From: Polydactylus sextarius | Taxonomy: Eukaryota > Chordata > Actinopteri > Polynemidae | Direction: 5' to 3' | DNA length: 64,000 bases | Assembly (NCBI GenBank): GCA_016801845.1 | Contig: CM028919.1 | Span: forward strand, 9,441,001 to 9,505,000 | Shown here: one piece after another, positions 48,201-62,500 of the stretch | Layout: the number at the start of each line of letters is the position of its first letter | How positions within the stretch are numbered: position 1 is the first letter of the stretch | The notes under the pieces: model-generated | Told to the model about the DNA's origin: nothing | What the model saw: only the letters and a program-made list of their open reading frames with translations | Databases searched by the model: none | Made by a program: the position numbers and the translations under genes

Positions 48201-51200
48201 GTCAGCTGAATTTACATTCACAGGACCATTGGGTTCATTAGCACGAACTATGCTTTTTCACTCCAGTAAACAGTTGATTTACATTCGGTCCTTCGCACAT
48301 CACGCCTGCACAACACGTTTGTGGGGGTGATTATGTAAAGAAAGGGTGCTCATAGGTGCTGTATGAGGTTGCCTCCTTATGCACAGTTGTTCTGCTCCTC
48401 CTCCTACTAGTCACCAAGCACAGGGGGTGGGGGGACAACACATGATGACTACTGTGCATATCATTATCCTCACACGGAGATCTCTATGACAACCTGCCCA
48501 GAATAACAGAGCAGGGAGAGTGACAGAGGGAAGGAGGGAGAGATTAAAACAGCAAGAGGCGAAAGAGAAAAAAAAAATACTTGAGATAAAAAAAAAGGAA
48601 AGAAAAAAAAAAGAAATGCTGAGAGTTGACACATGAAGGGTCCATTTGAAGAAATAAAGGACAGGCATTTCCATTTCAGAGGGGAATGGAGAGCGGCGGT
48701 CAAAGGATGGTGAGTACCTGGTCCAGTGGGATTCAAAGAAGGCTGAGTAGTAGACGATGAAGGGTAGGAGAACCGAAAACGCCCACAGCAGGAGGGTTGG
48801 GAAAAACTGGGTAATGACAGGGCTCTGTATTGGAAAGCAAAATGGTTAATTAATGACATTGAAGAGGGTCAAAACGACACGCTAAGGTCACAGAGTTAAA
48901 ACGGAGCTCAAAACTCTGACCCGCAGACTCTCTACGGGCTTGGTGACGTTGAACTTGTCCATGGTGTTGACGATGATGGCAGGAGTGGTGAGGAAGAAGA
49001 GCAGGAGGAAGAGGAGGATGTTGAGGAGGACGCAGCGGAGCCACCAGCGAGATCCACACACTGACAGGTTTTCCCTGGCGATGGGAGAAAATAATGAGCT
49101 TCAATTCACGATCATCCGGCAGGATAGACAGGACACTTAACACGCTTCTGTCCCCTGACGCTGCCTGTACTGCATGTGTTGACATTAGCCAGAAATAGCC
49201 AACTCAGTCACTTCTTCTATGTGACTTTGGTGGGTGTCTTTCCACTGCACTGGACTGGAGAGCAGGTTGGGAATAGCACACTTCAACACTCAGTTTTAAT
49301 GAAGGAACAAAAGTCCCTGCCCAACCCCACAGCCTGCGACTGCTCCAGCAGTCAACTGAGTGCAAAAACACATTTCACGTACAAACACAAACACACTGCA
49401 GCCAATCAGACGTGAAGCATAAACAGTGAGCTCTACCATCTCTTATGGTTAATCTACCATATATATATATGCATCACTCACTTGTTACATAATCTCGCTG
49501 GGACTGCTGCATTTGCTCTCTAGAATAAGAAACATGCATTGTGGCCTTGTATCCACTCATGAATAGAGAATGAGCTTCAAATGGTGTTTTGTGATCTGCT
49601 GCACACAAGCAGCAACAACACTGATATATTGTGAATGTCACTGTTGGTTATTTTGAACTACTAAAAGGAACAGAGCAAGGCTCAATGAAAAAGAAACGAG
49701 AATAGCAACGCTATTAGAACTACTTTGGCAAAGTGGAGATGCCCACTGCACAGATCCACTCTTTGAGGTTCATCATTACAGGCTAATGCTGCACAGACAA
49801 ACATCATTAAAGCTTGCAGAACTTTGGTTTAAAGTCTAGTCATGATCCCGAGGTTTCCGAAGATGCCAAACATGTCAGGCGTAATTACAGGGAAATGTGT
49901 CTAAATGATGCATAAGACATGTAAAATTGGAGATTACACTCAAAATCTGTGTCTCCGTGGGTTTCCACTGGGTGCTCCGGTTTCCTCCCACAGTCCAAAG
50001 ACATGTCGGTTAGGTTAATAAATTGCTGTTCTGTACTGTAGATGTGAATATGAATGGAGATGGGTTACAGCTCCCTGTGACCATGAACAGCGTAGGTGGG
50101 CAGAGAAACTGAAAACTGATGGATTGAGATCTTCGATCATCAAGCAGCAACAGGTGTATTTATGTGGTTTTGTCTATGTGGGAAACTGGAATCCGACTTG
50201 AGGTTAATTGGGAGGAAAATTCAGTCATGTTTCAACAGCATCACGAGAAAGCTGTGTGAAAACAGAACATTTGCGGTGCTGTTGGTACTGACCAGATGAT
50301 GTCACTGGGGGCAGGTGCGTAGCTGACACCCCATTTGTGAGACTGCACCACAGTGGTGATGCTGGACTGCTGGGGTCTGCGACGGCAGTGCACGCGACTA
50401 TAGTCCTTCACAATCCTGGAAAGTAGATGAGATGATGTAATGAAACAAAACAAAACTAACACAAAGTTCTGCTTAAATCTACTCAGTCTCAGCTTTTATG
50501 TCTCTTGTGACTTTTATGGTGGTTCCCTGCTGTGACAGGGTTTATATGATGAGAGGACGTGACGGATAAAAAAAAAAAAAAGAAACCTCAGTGTCTGCTT
50601 CTGTTCACTCACACAGCAGTCATTCTCTCATCACGAAAAGTCACGAAGGCGATGCCCAGCCTCTTCATGGAGATGCGATTCTTCTCAGCGTTAAACTCGT
50701 CTGTCCGCTTTTCTTCTAACTCACTGTAGTACTGCTCTGCATCCACCTGCAGAATTAAAAAACAAAGTTTCACATTTTATTCCCTCAGAGTTCCCCTCAT
50801 TTCATGTTGTTGCAACATTTACCTACATTTTGGATTGCAGTGCCATCCAGTGGTAAAATCCTTTCTGTGCAGCACCACAGTGCAGTAATTAAACTCTGCA
50901 TACCCAAACCATTTGGAAATTCCAACAATGTTGACAAAATGTTACCTTCTCAAAGCCGCAGATGTCACAGCAGAATATCTGAGCGCACGGATGTGTCTTG
51001 ATCATGATCTTCCCCTCCTTTTGGGATTTTGTGGCAAAATACAATCTGCCTTTCATCGCTTTGCGCCTGTAAAAAACAATATTTTCACAAAAGAGCACTC
51101 ACACTGATTGCAAACCGTGTTGTTCCAGTTTGTGGAAGCTACTGTACCTCTCCAGATCCAGCCTCATCAGCTTGTGGACATTGAAGCAGAAGCGGATGTC

Positions 51201-54200
51201 GGTGACGGTACAGCTGGGGTAGGCCTCGCTGGTGAACGGAGCAGAAGAAGTTTTTTGAAATGTGTGCGAGTACATGACAGGATTTAACTCGATTTAACAG
51301 AACTAGAGGAGTAAATTTGTGTACTGGAAATGTTTGGTGATGAGTCCGGGATCAGAGATCTCTCTGGGTATGCAGGTAATCATCAGTGTCCTGGCAACCT
51401 GCAACACATGAGGCAAAAAACCTGATTAGTTATGTTACAGTGAATCAAGTGATCTGCATGGCTGCACACTACACATCTAAGTTAAAAAAGCACATCTGTT
51501 ATTACAGTAAGATTGTTTATTTTATGTTATTTTAACAGTTTGTTAAATGTTTAAAAGTTTATTATCTTTTCTTGATACTGGTGCACCGAGTCTTCAGTGT
51601 AGACCCTGGTAGTTAAGTTTTTTTTTTTTTTTTTTTGTATTAGAAAAGGTTTAAATATTTGTATGTTTTCAGAAAATAAAACTTTCAAATGGATAAAAAT
51701 GAAATAGATAAGATGGTTGTTCTTTTTTGCAGTGGAGAATAACCAGGCCCTGATATTTAACGACCATGAAATGATGTTGACAGACCTTCTCATCCTCTCT
51801 GTACTCCAGCCGTATCGAGTGGTGAGCCATGCACAGCAACGTGATGATGAAGTAAACCAGAGCAAAGATGCTGTGGAGCCACAGGAGGCTGTCCCTGTCG
51901 GCCACAAAAAACACTGTAGCAATTTAAGCGCATAAAGATAGCCCCTGTTTTGTCACGGTTCTGTGATACTTCACGAGATTTGATGTCATTCACGCTGCGT
52001 TACACTTACTTTGCACTAACATTAGCCAGTGTTGTTCGCCCAAAGTTTTCAGGACTGTCTCCTGTAGAAATAATGAAACACGACAGAGAGCGAGACAATT
52101 TAATTATTTAATTTTTTTTTTTTATAAATGACTTCAAGGGAAATCCCTTGTCTCTAGTCTGAGGCAACATAGAGGCAATGCCACTGTTTTAATGACATCT
52201 CGGTCACCTCATTGAAATTTCACACAAAACTCAAACATCGCCAGTCATGCTTAACTCTGCTGTTTTCATTTGGGTACCATTTGTTTGCTGTTGCCGTGGC
52301 TACGGATGTTGGTTTATTTAACAACTATGGTGACACATTGGTCCATATGATGACAGCGAAGGCTAATAAAAAAAAGAAAATAAAAGAAAAGTTTTTGTGG
52401 ACGGGCCCTTCTCGTTGCGGGGCCCCATAATGACTCCTACTTTTATCCCTTCATGGAATTAGCTTACTCAACACTTCCTGTAAAATAAGCACACAACTGC
52501 CAGAAAGCATTTCAGCTGCTATTTAACAGCTGCTTTTGTGAAATATCCCACCCATCACACTTACATGTGTATGTTAAAAGGAAATGAAGCACTTTCTATT
52601 CCTACAATCCAGAAGCACTGGAAAGATTGCCACTTGTATGTTAACAACTCCCATTAGATAAAACGCAAGACTTTTATATGTATATATGTGTACGTTATAC
52701 AAAATTAAATGTACCATTATATTGTTTTATAGATCAAGTTAAAATTACGCTTCAAGTTGATTTCAGCCTTATTCCATTTTTGAGACATACGTTTTTGGGT
52801 CAAAATTCTGCTTTACCACAGATTGCTTTAAGCTTAAGTTTCTCTACATTTAACCAGTAAATCCTTTGGTGTGTACATGTGGGCGATTGTGTCTGTGTGG
52901 TCTGGCCTCTCTTCCTGCGAAGTGCCCTATGTGATTCTCCTGAGGTTAAGGATATCCCTTGGCTTTTTCAAACATTCAGCTAGCTTGACCGTCATATAAG
53001 GACCAAAATACCCAGGAGGTTCCCGGAAAAGTTGACCGGCAGGATTACGGCCAAGGACAGCAAGCAAACTACTGTCATGAGCAGGATGATGTGGCGCTGG
53101 AAGGACAGGTAAGTGACGGCATCAATGCCGCATTTGCTACGGATCTCCTCATCCCTGCGGAAAGAGAGAGAGAGAGAAGGGAAACTTTCAGAAATCTTAA
53201 ACTCTCTACATCACGTGACAAAAAGAGAGATGCTGCAACTTGTTGTTGAAGTTTCACTGATGACATTTCCACTTGTGCAGGCGTAGTAGTAATCAGACGG
53301 GTGCACGCATTTGCATGCAGTTCTCAGTTCTCCACTGCCAGAACAAATGGCCTTACAGCTCATACCTCATCATGAGTTAAAAAAAAAAAAAAAAAAAAAG
53401 TGGCACCACTATTTCATGCCAGAAGTAGTGGTTTCCTGGTGGGAGCTTCAGAAAAGCCAGTGTCATAAAATAGAACAACAAAAAGAAAAAAAAATGCATC
53501 AAAAAAAGAAGAAGAAAAGAGGTGCACGCTGGTCTCATGGCAGCCCACACATTGCGAACTCACAGGGTGGGTTTTGCACTTTCCCAGGGAACCCAGGGTG
53601 AGCCACTGGCATGAGAGCTAAAAACAGAAGCACGCAAACTCCACCATAATACTATGGAAACCATGGACACCATGGAAATCACTCTTTTTACAGGCCAGAA
53701 TCTGTTGTGTGCAGTCAGACTTCAGCAAAGTGCAAATATTCAACGGGGATATAGTGGCACCAGTGGTTGCATGAGCCCAGACTTGTTTGTTTTTGCTGCT
53801 AAATGAGATATAACACGAGACTTTACGTTTGACAGTGACACCAGCTTTGAAGACCGACGGCCAATAAAAGGATGGAAGCTAAGACGAGAGAAGGGTAAAA
53901 ATAATTACAAGGGCAAATGCTTCGTGTACTTACTTCATATGGTAAAGAGATGAGAGCCATGAGCAGAAGCCCTGGAAGGAGAGGAGAATCATAAAACATC
54001 CAATGGATTGGTTATTAAAGATAATAAATGACATATGCATACAAGTCTGTGCACACCACATCTGGCTACTTGTATGCTTTCACTATTTGCATAGTAATAA
54101 GTTCTGCAGAGTGACATAGAGATTTAATAGGTTTAATAGGTCTAGCCTGGAGCAGTAACCACTTTACTGCAGCCTCAGCTCTGTGTAGGCACAGGATAAC

Positions 54201-57200
54201 GACTCCAGTCTGACTCTTTGTCTTACACCGTTATAAACAAGCAGGGTGCGACCTCAGTCTATCACACAGGTGTCATGGTGTCACAGACAGTCCAGCTGAG
54301 TCATGACCCAAACTTTCCGTCTCAGACCGTCGGACTCCCGCTGCAGCGTGCGGCAGTTTCAGACGTCGATATATCACGACCAAATTAACTATGACACCTT
54401 GTTATAATTACTGTAAATAAAGGAGTGTGTGATGAGGAGGATAGGTCTAACATCAGTGGTACTGTTGATTATAGCATTCTTGAAAATACGGAGATTGTTT
54501 TCATGTTTCCCATAACGCTCTCCCCTTCATGTTTTGCAGTGTGAAGACAACTGGAGTCTGCCAGTCGTCTCCTCAAATACTAGACTTCTTCACCCTAATT
54601 ATATCATTTCAGTGGTTCAAGGTACCCAGTGGAGTTTTTAACCACGAGTGGCACTGCAGAGTAGTTAGGATGTGCAGTTAGGATGACAAGGTTTCATTTT
54701 TTGTTTATATATGTTGTCTGTGATAAAATGTCCGAGCACCGCTCGTTGCCATTCCTGGCTTCGTTTGCTGTGTACATGACTTGTGTTGTCTGTGCCAAGC
54801 TGCGCTTTCCAGCAGTAAATGCAGAGACAGTGGAATATTTTCCGTCCTGTGGTATGAAGTTGTTTAGTTAATCTCGTTCTGCACCAGAGCTGAGGGTGGC
54901 AGGGCGACAGAGACGGGGCCGATCGTTGGGCCGGCGGGAGAAGAAAAGCCAGAGCGGCGCTGAATGGAAAATATGAAAATGAATGTCTGAATGTCAGTGG
55001 ACAAAACTGAAAGAGGAGAGGATTTTTTTTTTTACTTGTGAAAACTTATTTTAATATATACTTATAGCAGAGCCAATTCCAGTTAATCTAACGGCCTCAA
55101 ATAAAAAAATCTAAATATTCATTCTTAAATTAATTTTACAACTTTATTTTATTATTAAATTTATGACCACACAACATTACACCAACATATGGTGACTGTA
55201 TTAATAAACTGTTGCCTATTTACAAAACAGCATTCATTCTCCTTGTAGCTCTCCTCTTGTTTCCACTGATAATTAAATTTTAACATGTATTGGGGCTTTT
55301 AAATGCTCCATCATGTCAGTAACTTTGTGTCTCTGCAGGTCGGTGCATTAAAAATACAGTAAGGACTGAGGGGCCATAAAATCAAAACAGTGAGCTAAAT
55401 AAAGCTTAAAACCCTCATCGTTTCCTCACTTTTTTATTTTATGCAGTTATTTAATAAGCAATGCAAGTTTCAACTAGTTTGCGACTATTTTATGAGGTAA
55501 GAAATTCATTTATCTCCTTTGTTAGATCTTTAGGCCACATCAGTGTGTTTTGTTGTCCATGGGGGTGGGAGGCTTTAATTGATCTGACAAATGCTATTAA
55601 GATGTTCTGTGGTGCTTTAATAATGATGAAAAACTCAAACTGAAATCTCACCATGTCCTTGGTCTCTGAGTCAGACGGGCTGGACTCTGACGGAGACTTC
55701 TCCTTCTCACTTGGTTCTCCATAAAACAGCGATGTGAGACTGAAGTGGGCAGACGATATACACATTAAAAAGAAAAATAAAACAGCACAATCATCACACT
55801 GATTGTGATCTGACACAACATTATCAGCTGTGAAAGACATTACTGTATTAATGTAAAGATATGATGGAACCGCTGCAGACAGTCCCTATATGGTTCATGT
55901 CTGAAATCAATCTTTGTGTCCATGAAGACATGAAACACGCACAATATGGTAAGATCTAATAAAGCCAGTGTGATGATTGAATTTGTGGATATTTCTCTGT
56001 GGGCCGTGCCGCTGACAGTTCAACAGGACGTGAAATTAAGCGGCATAATTCAATTAGTTCGAGAGCAGACTGCCTGGCAAAACACACAGATGCTGCTTGC
56101 CTTCGGGTGATACGGAGCCGCCATCGGTCAGCCAGAACTAACCGAGCCTGAGCTCCCGTGGAGAGAGGACTCAAGTCAAGCAGAGGAGAAGAACCGCTGG
56201 ATAAACCACAACCTCCAAGGTACTCAAAACACCAATCGATCAAACGGTTTGAATGTTTAAAGGATCGGTCTACTGATATTCTTTATTTTTTCACCGTCAA
56301 CATATAACATGAAAATGCCAAAATCTAAAAATATTTCATCCAACTAACAATTATCTGTTTAGTATCTAGTATTAGTTAGTATATCTTAAAAATCTAACAT
56401 GCAACAAATGTGTGTCAATCTGCCGCTGAATCTAATCCTAAATAATTCTGCTTTTTACTTTTACTTGTGATTGACTAACATTTATTTTTTCTATGAACTT
56501 CAATACCAAGGTGTTACCATGGAAATGATTTAGCTTTTATTATATTTGAAAGCTGTGTAACTATTTATGTTTTCAATAGGAACCAATGGAGTTGGAATTA
56601 AGTGCAGGAAAGTCATAATTTACAATATTTATAATAAGAAAAAAAATAATACAATAAGAGCATCCCTTCACACTTGTCTTTTTTAAGTTAAAAGGCCTAA
56701 TATGTGTAAAGATTTGTCCTTTTTGTTTTTTTTTTATTAAAATAAGATTTTCTGGGGATTTATGATTTAAACTAACAAAAAACATCATTATTATTTATAT
56801 TCATTATAAACATCTATGTCTTGCTTGTGTGAAAACCATGAGGTTTCGGTTTCAGTGTGAGGATATAAAAGGTATAAAATCATTTTAACAACAGAGATCA
56901 GTTGAAGTAATGTTGCCTGTTGTTGTCATGCAGTACCACTTATCCTCAGCAGATGGAGCTGGTGGCTGCAGCAACAAAACTCAGCTCCACTGACACTTTA
57001 TTTCTCCATCTTAAATACTGACATGGCTCACAGGAAAGGGAGTGAATGTGAATTTTTTCTCTTTCCAGTGTAAGGGATGTGAGGGATCTACCTGTCATTC
57101 TCCATCAGCAGAGCCAGGCGTCCGTAATCCCATGCAGCTTTTCTCAGACAAGAGAAGATGAGCAACAGGAACTGAAACACAAAACACAAAACAAAGAAGG

Positions 57201-59546
57201 TGAACACAGAGCTCCTGGGGGAATTTGATTCAACACAATCGAACACATTTCACGTCGTCATCTGCTGCAGGTCTACATACCGTCCACGCTCTTTCCGTAC
57301 CTGCTTGATTTGACAACTGAGGCAGGTTAAAATACAGAGCAACAATTATAAGGCATCTTTTTTCTTTAGAGTAGTACGTGGTTGTCTTGGAAACTACCAG
57401 AGGCAGGTCAGCGCACGCTAACACATGCTGTGCACTAATGATGAATGAGTGTGGTCAACAGCAAGAATAAATCTGAGCGGAGTCCATTCTGCTGTAAATG
57501 GAGGGCAAACTGCTCCTCACATTAAATTTGAAAAAAAAAAAAAAAAAAATCTAACTCCTATTCAATCACATATTGTGGCGAACACAGAAATGGGTTCAGC
57601 TGAACAGCTCTGGTTAAATATCTAATAGGATAATTGGGACGTGGTGAATGAATGTTAATGAATTCAAAATGATCAATGATGTTTGATTTTAATTATCGCA
57701 TTCAAGTTAAGAAGACATTTGGTTAAGTGGATGGGGACGACAGCCATGATAATAGGAAAAAAAGCTCCAATAAATGATGATGATTTAATTCTCTAACAAT
57801 TTTAATCTATGCATAAACAATAAGAGCAACCTTGACTCCGGCTCACAGATGAATAATAAGAGTTCACAGCAGCAGACAGGGTAGAAACTCATCCTTTAAA
57901 AAAAAATCTCCTCCATTATGTTTTCTCAGTGTCCATCTCCTCCCTGTTGTTTTAGTTTATTTTCGTTTTGATGCGTGGGCACACTCTCCTCAGGTCCCAC
58001 TGATGATTTATTCTGTATAATGATGGAATTGATGCAGAGGCGTGCTCCCGTCACCTGAGGGGAGGGAGCGTGCTTTGACTCATGCTCGTCATTAGGAGAC
58101 AGTGCTCAACCCTCTGTGTTGTCTTGACAACGAGGCAGCGATAAAATGAGCCAATTAAAACACAGAGATGGCAGATTGAGAGTGATATCAGCACAGATCA
58201 AGCTTGACAAGGCCTGACAGTGGAACTGAGGTAGCTGACAACTGAGACAGGAAGCCTGTTATTATCTGGAGGCAGGAGGAGAAATATAGCAGCTGTGTGT
58301 GTAAACAGTGAAAACATTCCATCAAACAACGAGTAAGAAAAAGTTAAGACATTATACAGAGAATAAAGTTGAGAAAATTATTCACAGGATGACGCTAGAA
58401 TAATGCTCGTGTTTGTGCGTACTCGTGTGCATCATTATAAAACAAAAACAAAAGCTCAGATAAGGAGGAGAAGATGAAAATAAAAATCCCCACAGTGTTT
58501 TGGCAGGAATGAGTTTTCCCTCCATGAGCACCACAAATTAAAGCTGACATTTACCGCAGCTCATTCCACACGAAATTCCAGGATTTAGTCAAGTGCACAT
58601 CCATAAAGTTGGACGATTTGTGAGAGAAAAGTTTTTAGTTACTTGTTACTGGTACAGGTCGCGGTATAGGTCTGACTACTTGGGCTCTTATGTTCATAAA
58701 GTAACAAATCTCTTGTCTCAGAATACATGATGGGATATGTCTGATGACGTCATTGGTTGGGGGTGGGAGGAGGTGGGGGTGGTTCCTGAATTCACAGAGA
58801 AACACAGAAAACATTATGCAACTATTTGCATATTTTCTGATATAATATATTGTGTTACACATAACAACTTTGTCTGATCTAGATTTAGAGATCAGGTTAC
58901 CAAGAACACAGTGGTTATGGTTAGTTGTAGGGTTAAATTCGATTATATTCAGCTACTCGTACAAAGTTAATCAAAAGAATAACTCACAATAATTACAAAA
59001 ATAACTGTGTGTGTGTGTTGACATGTTTTCAGGTCAGACACTGTGTCAGAATTAATGTCACACGTTCATCTGTGATGTCCAGCGTCACCAACACCCCTGA
59101 CGCTGCTGTTTCACTTCATTATCATCAAGAGACATGGAGACATGATGTCCATTAAACACTGCAACAAACTGTGTTTCTGCAACCAGTATTATATTGACGA
59201 AAACAAAATAATCAGCGGGTTAATTAATATTGTGAAGGTCAGTTTATATGAGAATTATCAGAACTGTTTAATGTTCAGTTTTCCAGTTGGATGTCAGATG
59301 GTCATGGTCTTATTGATATATGTATATCAGAGTGTGTGTGTACCATCCAGAGGACCACATTGATAGCGAGGACCGTGGGCACTCCTCCAAACGGCAGGCC
59401 CTGGAGGACGCTGCTGCGGGAGTGGGAGCGATAGCATCTTCGGCTGTGCTGTTTTCTTCCCCGAACAACTCTGGGAAACCCAGAACATCCAGTGCGTTCC
59501 CCTCCAGAGGGGGCGCTGTCGTCACAAACAGCTCAGGTTTCGCCAT
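45234..59546 (-). CDS. TMEM63C: Transmembrane protein 63C (OSCA/TMEM63 channel), one frame break in exon 1
   Basis: Osmosensitive and mechanosensitive cation channel of the CSC1/OSCA/TMEM63 family. Coding exons in transcript order: 59546-59344, 57171-57092, 55739-55652, 53971-53934, 53154-53012, 52061-52010, 51894-51786, 51398-51325, 51228-51148, 51066-50946, 50746-50613, 50415-50293, 49074-48921, 48824-48718, 48072-47986, 47856-47791, 47660-47498, 47394-47289, 46390-46223, 46143-46031, 45949-45875, 45464-45234. All later phases close; about 838 aa if exon 1 were one base longer (human about 806). Blocks: VLQGLPFGGVPTVL and first membrane helix; LRKAAWDYGRLALLMEND; GFCSW; cytosolic RRM-like part (HPCAQIFCCDICGFEKV, RLGIAFVTFRDE); then the channel core with FFLTTPAIIVNTMDKFNVTK, CVFLPDNGAFFVNYVITSSL, SITCPIITPFG and VDRYNIYYAYVPTKLN. 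The tail LFVASVLLEPELALTP and NGB linkage favour C over A or B. Confidence 0.95.
49955..50110 (+). repeat. Dispersed teleost repeat fragment
   Basis: Contains GGGTGCTCCGGTTTCCTCCC and CACAGTCCAAAGACATG, followed by TTAGGTTAAT and a GTGAATATGAATGG stretch. I recognise this as a very common fish repeat, probably a retroposon-derived fragment. It lies in the TMEM63C intron between the exons at 50415-50293 and 49074-48921. The exact family is not certain. Confidence 0.6.
53377..53399. repeat. Poly(A) tract in TMEM63C intron 4
   Basis: A run of about 20 A with more A-rich sequence at 53475-53520. It generates lysine-rich shadow ORFs. Confidence 0.9.
59434..59438 (-). other. TMEM63C: Apparent one-base deletion in TMEM63C coding exon 1
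   Basis: From the ATG at 59546 the frame reads up to EENSTAED, which aligns with the region just before the conserved Cys of the family. From the next codon the homologous sequence, CYRSHSRSSVLQGLPFGGV, is in another frame that has no ATG and an upstream in-frame TGA. The exon is 203 nt where 204 would be in phase with the donor at 59343. All other exons are intact, so a sequencing or assembly error is more likely than a dead gene. Confidence 0.75.
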
Positions 59547-59560
59547 CACCACTGGATCAT
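59546..59560 (-). promoter_or_regulatory. Upstream ORF overlapping the TMEM63C start (TGATG)
   Basis: Just after the acceptor tttttcag (exon begins at 59563) an ATG opens a four-codon ORF, M-I-Q-W-stop. Its TGA overlaps the main ATG by one base as TGATG. The main ATG has a good context, with G at -3 and G at +4. Such an arrangement can permit termination-reinitiation. Confidence 0.5.
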
Positions 59561-59563
59561 AAC

Positions 59564-62500
59564 CTGAAAAACAACAGAGAGTAGTGGACAGAGAAACCAT
59601 TATAACATAAACTCATTTCAGCTTTGAGACACAGCTGTTACCTGCAGTCGCTTTTAGGATGTAAACACTGAGTCATGGTTACGTCACATTGAGTTGAGCA
59701 ACAAGTAACAATGTTGAGGTAACTCTAAGTGTCCGTTTAGCCTATACAAGCCTGTATCCACGTAGAGTGAGACTTACGATGTTTATGAAGTTTAATGGAG
59801 TCAGTGAATAAGGGCGTGGTGATAGCAATAACCAGTGAAATTGGTTTGTAATGGACTGCATTTCTTTTTAACATGGTTGTGACTCATTTTATCAGACGAG
59901 TGTCTGTCACTTACTCTAAATGCAATTATGATAGCATTTGCAAAGATCAGTCTAATGACCACCGTGGTCCATTAGCAGCCATTGATCTGTGCATCTGTGT
60001 TTCTTTATCAGAGAAATGAAAGTGGAGATGTCACATGAAAGCAACGATTTGATTGGACGACGGACCCTTTTAAAACCTTGATATGTAGTGAGTCCATTTC
60101 ACCGCGTAGACAAGAATGTTTTTGTTGTTGTGTTTTAGAGTGAGGAGACTCTATTTAACAGGACAGTAGTGGAGTAACAGCTGACACTGCACTCAGCTGT
60201 AAATTTGAACAGTGGGTTGAAGCACTTATGACCACTTTCCGTGTATTTCCCCGTGTCTGTGGAGCATGCACAGGATATAATCATTCACAGAGCCATGACC
60301 ACAGAGTGTAGGCCTGGACCATCTGTCCTCCAGCAGCACACTCATTCCTCCCCGGTTTCGATTAATACAGTTTTGCTTCCCAGCTGCTCAGCTTGTGTAC
60401 ACTCCTCGCTGAATAAACAGCCTGAGAAAATGGAGCATCATAATCAGTAAAAGCACTGACAAAGCTTTACATTAATACCGTGTATTCACCTGAGTTAAAA
60501 ACATCATTTGTGAGATTTCATGGAAAAAAAAATTGATTTCACAATACTTTCAGCGACGCAGTGACTGACAGAACAAGGGTGCTTTGTAGTAAACAGGCTG
60601 TTTGCTCTGCAGCAGTAAATGGCAGCCAAAACTGCATCACAGCCCTCTGCTGTCCAACTCTCACAAGAGCTGAGATAACAGGAGAATAAAACGAGAGAGA
60701 GCACAGGAAGAGGAAGCTAAAGGCCTCTAAACTGGCTCGCATTACTGAACCAAACCTGGGTGTGATTTATCACTGCGCCAATGATGTCACTTCCTGTGAA
60801 ACCCCATCGCAGTTTTTGCGAAGCCCTCGCCGAATGGTGCTTGTTGTGCAACACAAGTCACAGCGGGACGTCTGGTGTAGGAGGCGAGCTGATCAATGGC
60901 GGTGTTGCTGGACCGCTGTACGTCACACTGTCAGAGGTCTGCTGAACAACATAAATATATAAAAAAGACAACAAACCAGTCATTTTTGAGCAGCTCTTTC
61001 TGTGCTGCTGTAGTCTTTCTCTCTTAGTGAAACTGTATAGCCTCCAGTCAATATTCAGATACTGTCAGATCCACACCTCCCAGGGAGGAGAATCCCTGAG
61101 GATGGATCACAAAGCAAAATCCATAATTTACACACGCATGGTCTACAGAGCTGTGTTTCCACAGAAGCTGATGTACCATACAACATGCTTTCTCTCTCTG
61201 CTGATAATGACTTAAGCCATCGATAGGCACAAAAGGATTATTTAAGTGTTAAAAATGGATTGATGACCATATAGATTTACTGTACGAGGAAAAAAAACAT
61301 CTAGTTCTCTCAGGACAAATTAAAATAGACATGCTTGTTAGTCACTCCTCTCATTACACGGTTGATTAGGTAAAGATTTATGTCTAAAAAGGGAATTTAG
61401 GAAATACATTTTCGAGACAAACTAAAGGAAAAACAAAGTCTTTCCTTAATGTTTTATGATCAACAAATCAAACAAAGAATCCAGAGAGTTTCTTTGAAGA
61501 AAACGCATATTTTTTACAGCTCTATGGTGATGCTGTTTGTATAAATAGCTGCATATTTTTATGTGCCTGAAAGGAGCTATGGTAACAGCTGTGTGAACTG
61601 TGCAACAGGAGCTAAATCAAACAGAAACGGTGCGTGCTAGTGAAAGAAACACACAGCTAGCTAGCTGCTCACAGCAAACACACCGACAAACTTTGACATG
61701 CACGAGCTTAAACAGACCTTTATTGGTTCATTGAGATGTTTTTCTTCCTGCATCAGATGAGTCAGACACTTCGAACGCTGCCGGCTGCTGATGCCAACAG
61801 TGAAACTCTTCCTCTCCACCTCGAGAACAGAGCAGGATGCTGAAGGATACAGGCAAACCGTCGTGGCGTGGTTTCACACAACATTTGGACAAAATGTCAC
61901 AGCATGACTCAGCAGTTTAACCATAAGACCTGGTGGATATATTTCTTTTCTGTCCGTCTCATCCCTCGTGTATCGACACTCAAACAAGCTCACATGGTTC
62001 CCATAGTATCCATTTCTTCTCCAATTTATTCAACTGGAAATCTGAAGCCTTTCTAATCCGTTCCCTCTGCTCATCTCTCTCTTCCTCATCCCTGACTCAC
62101 GCTTCCAAGCCAACGCAGCAGATTACACAAACTGATGTTTGGCTTGTGGAAACAGTGTTGCCTCCCGCTGGCAGCTCGAGTGAAATCTGTCCTCTGTGCT
62201 CAGTTACACTATTATCATCACAGATACTGAAGTCAGTGCAGGAGCTGTGAGCTGGTGATAAGATGAACCAGAGTAAGAGTCAGAGAGGCAGAAAAAACTG
62301 TAACAAGATTTTTAAAAAAACAGAAGCTCAGGTCAGCTAAGGTGCTTTTTGCACCAGAAAAAAACAGCTGAGGTGTCTGCGTGTGTGTATCTGAGGTGAT
62401 TGAGACAAAGCAATTAAATTGTGAGACAGAAGATCGATATCGTACAATAAACCCTGATTCAATTCAGATATCTAACATCACTATTGATTAAAATGTCCCT

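Noticed and set aside
45234..59546. Assignment to TMEM63A or TMEM63B
   Set aside because: The C-terminal block (ASVLLEPELALTP, HHSYGAMASS) and position next to NGB fit TMEM63C; the B-type C-terminus is different.
59310..59600. 96-aa minus-strand ORF as an independent small gene
   Set aside because: Its first part is the TMEM63C N-terminus and its second part is an out-of-frame reading after the frame break.
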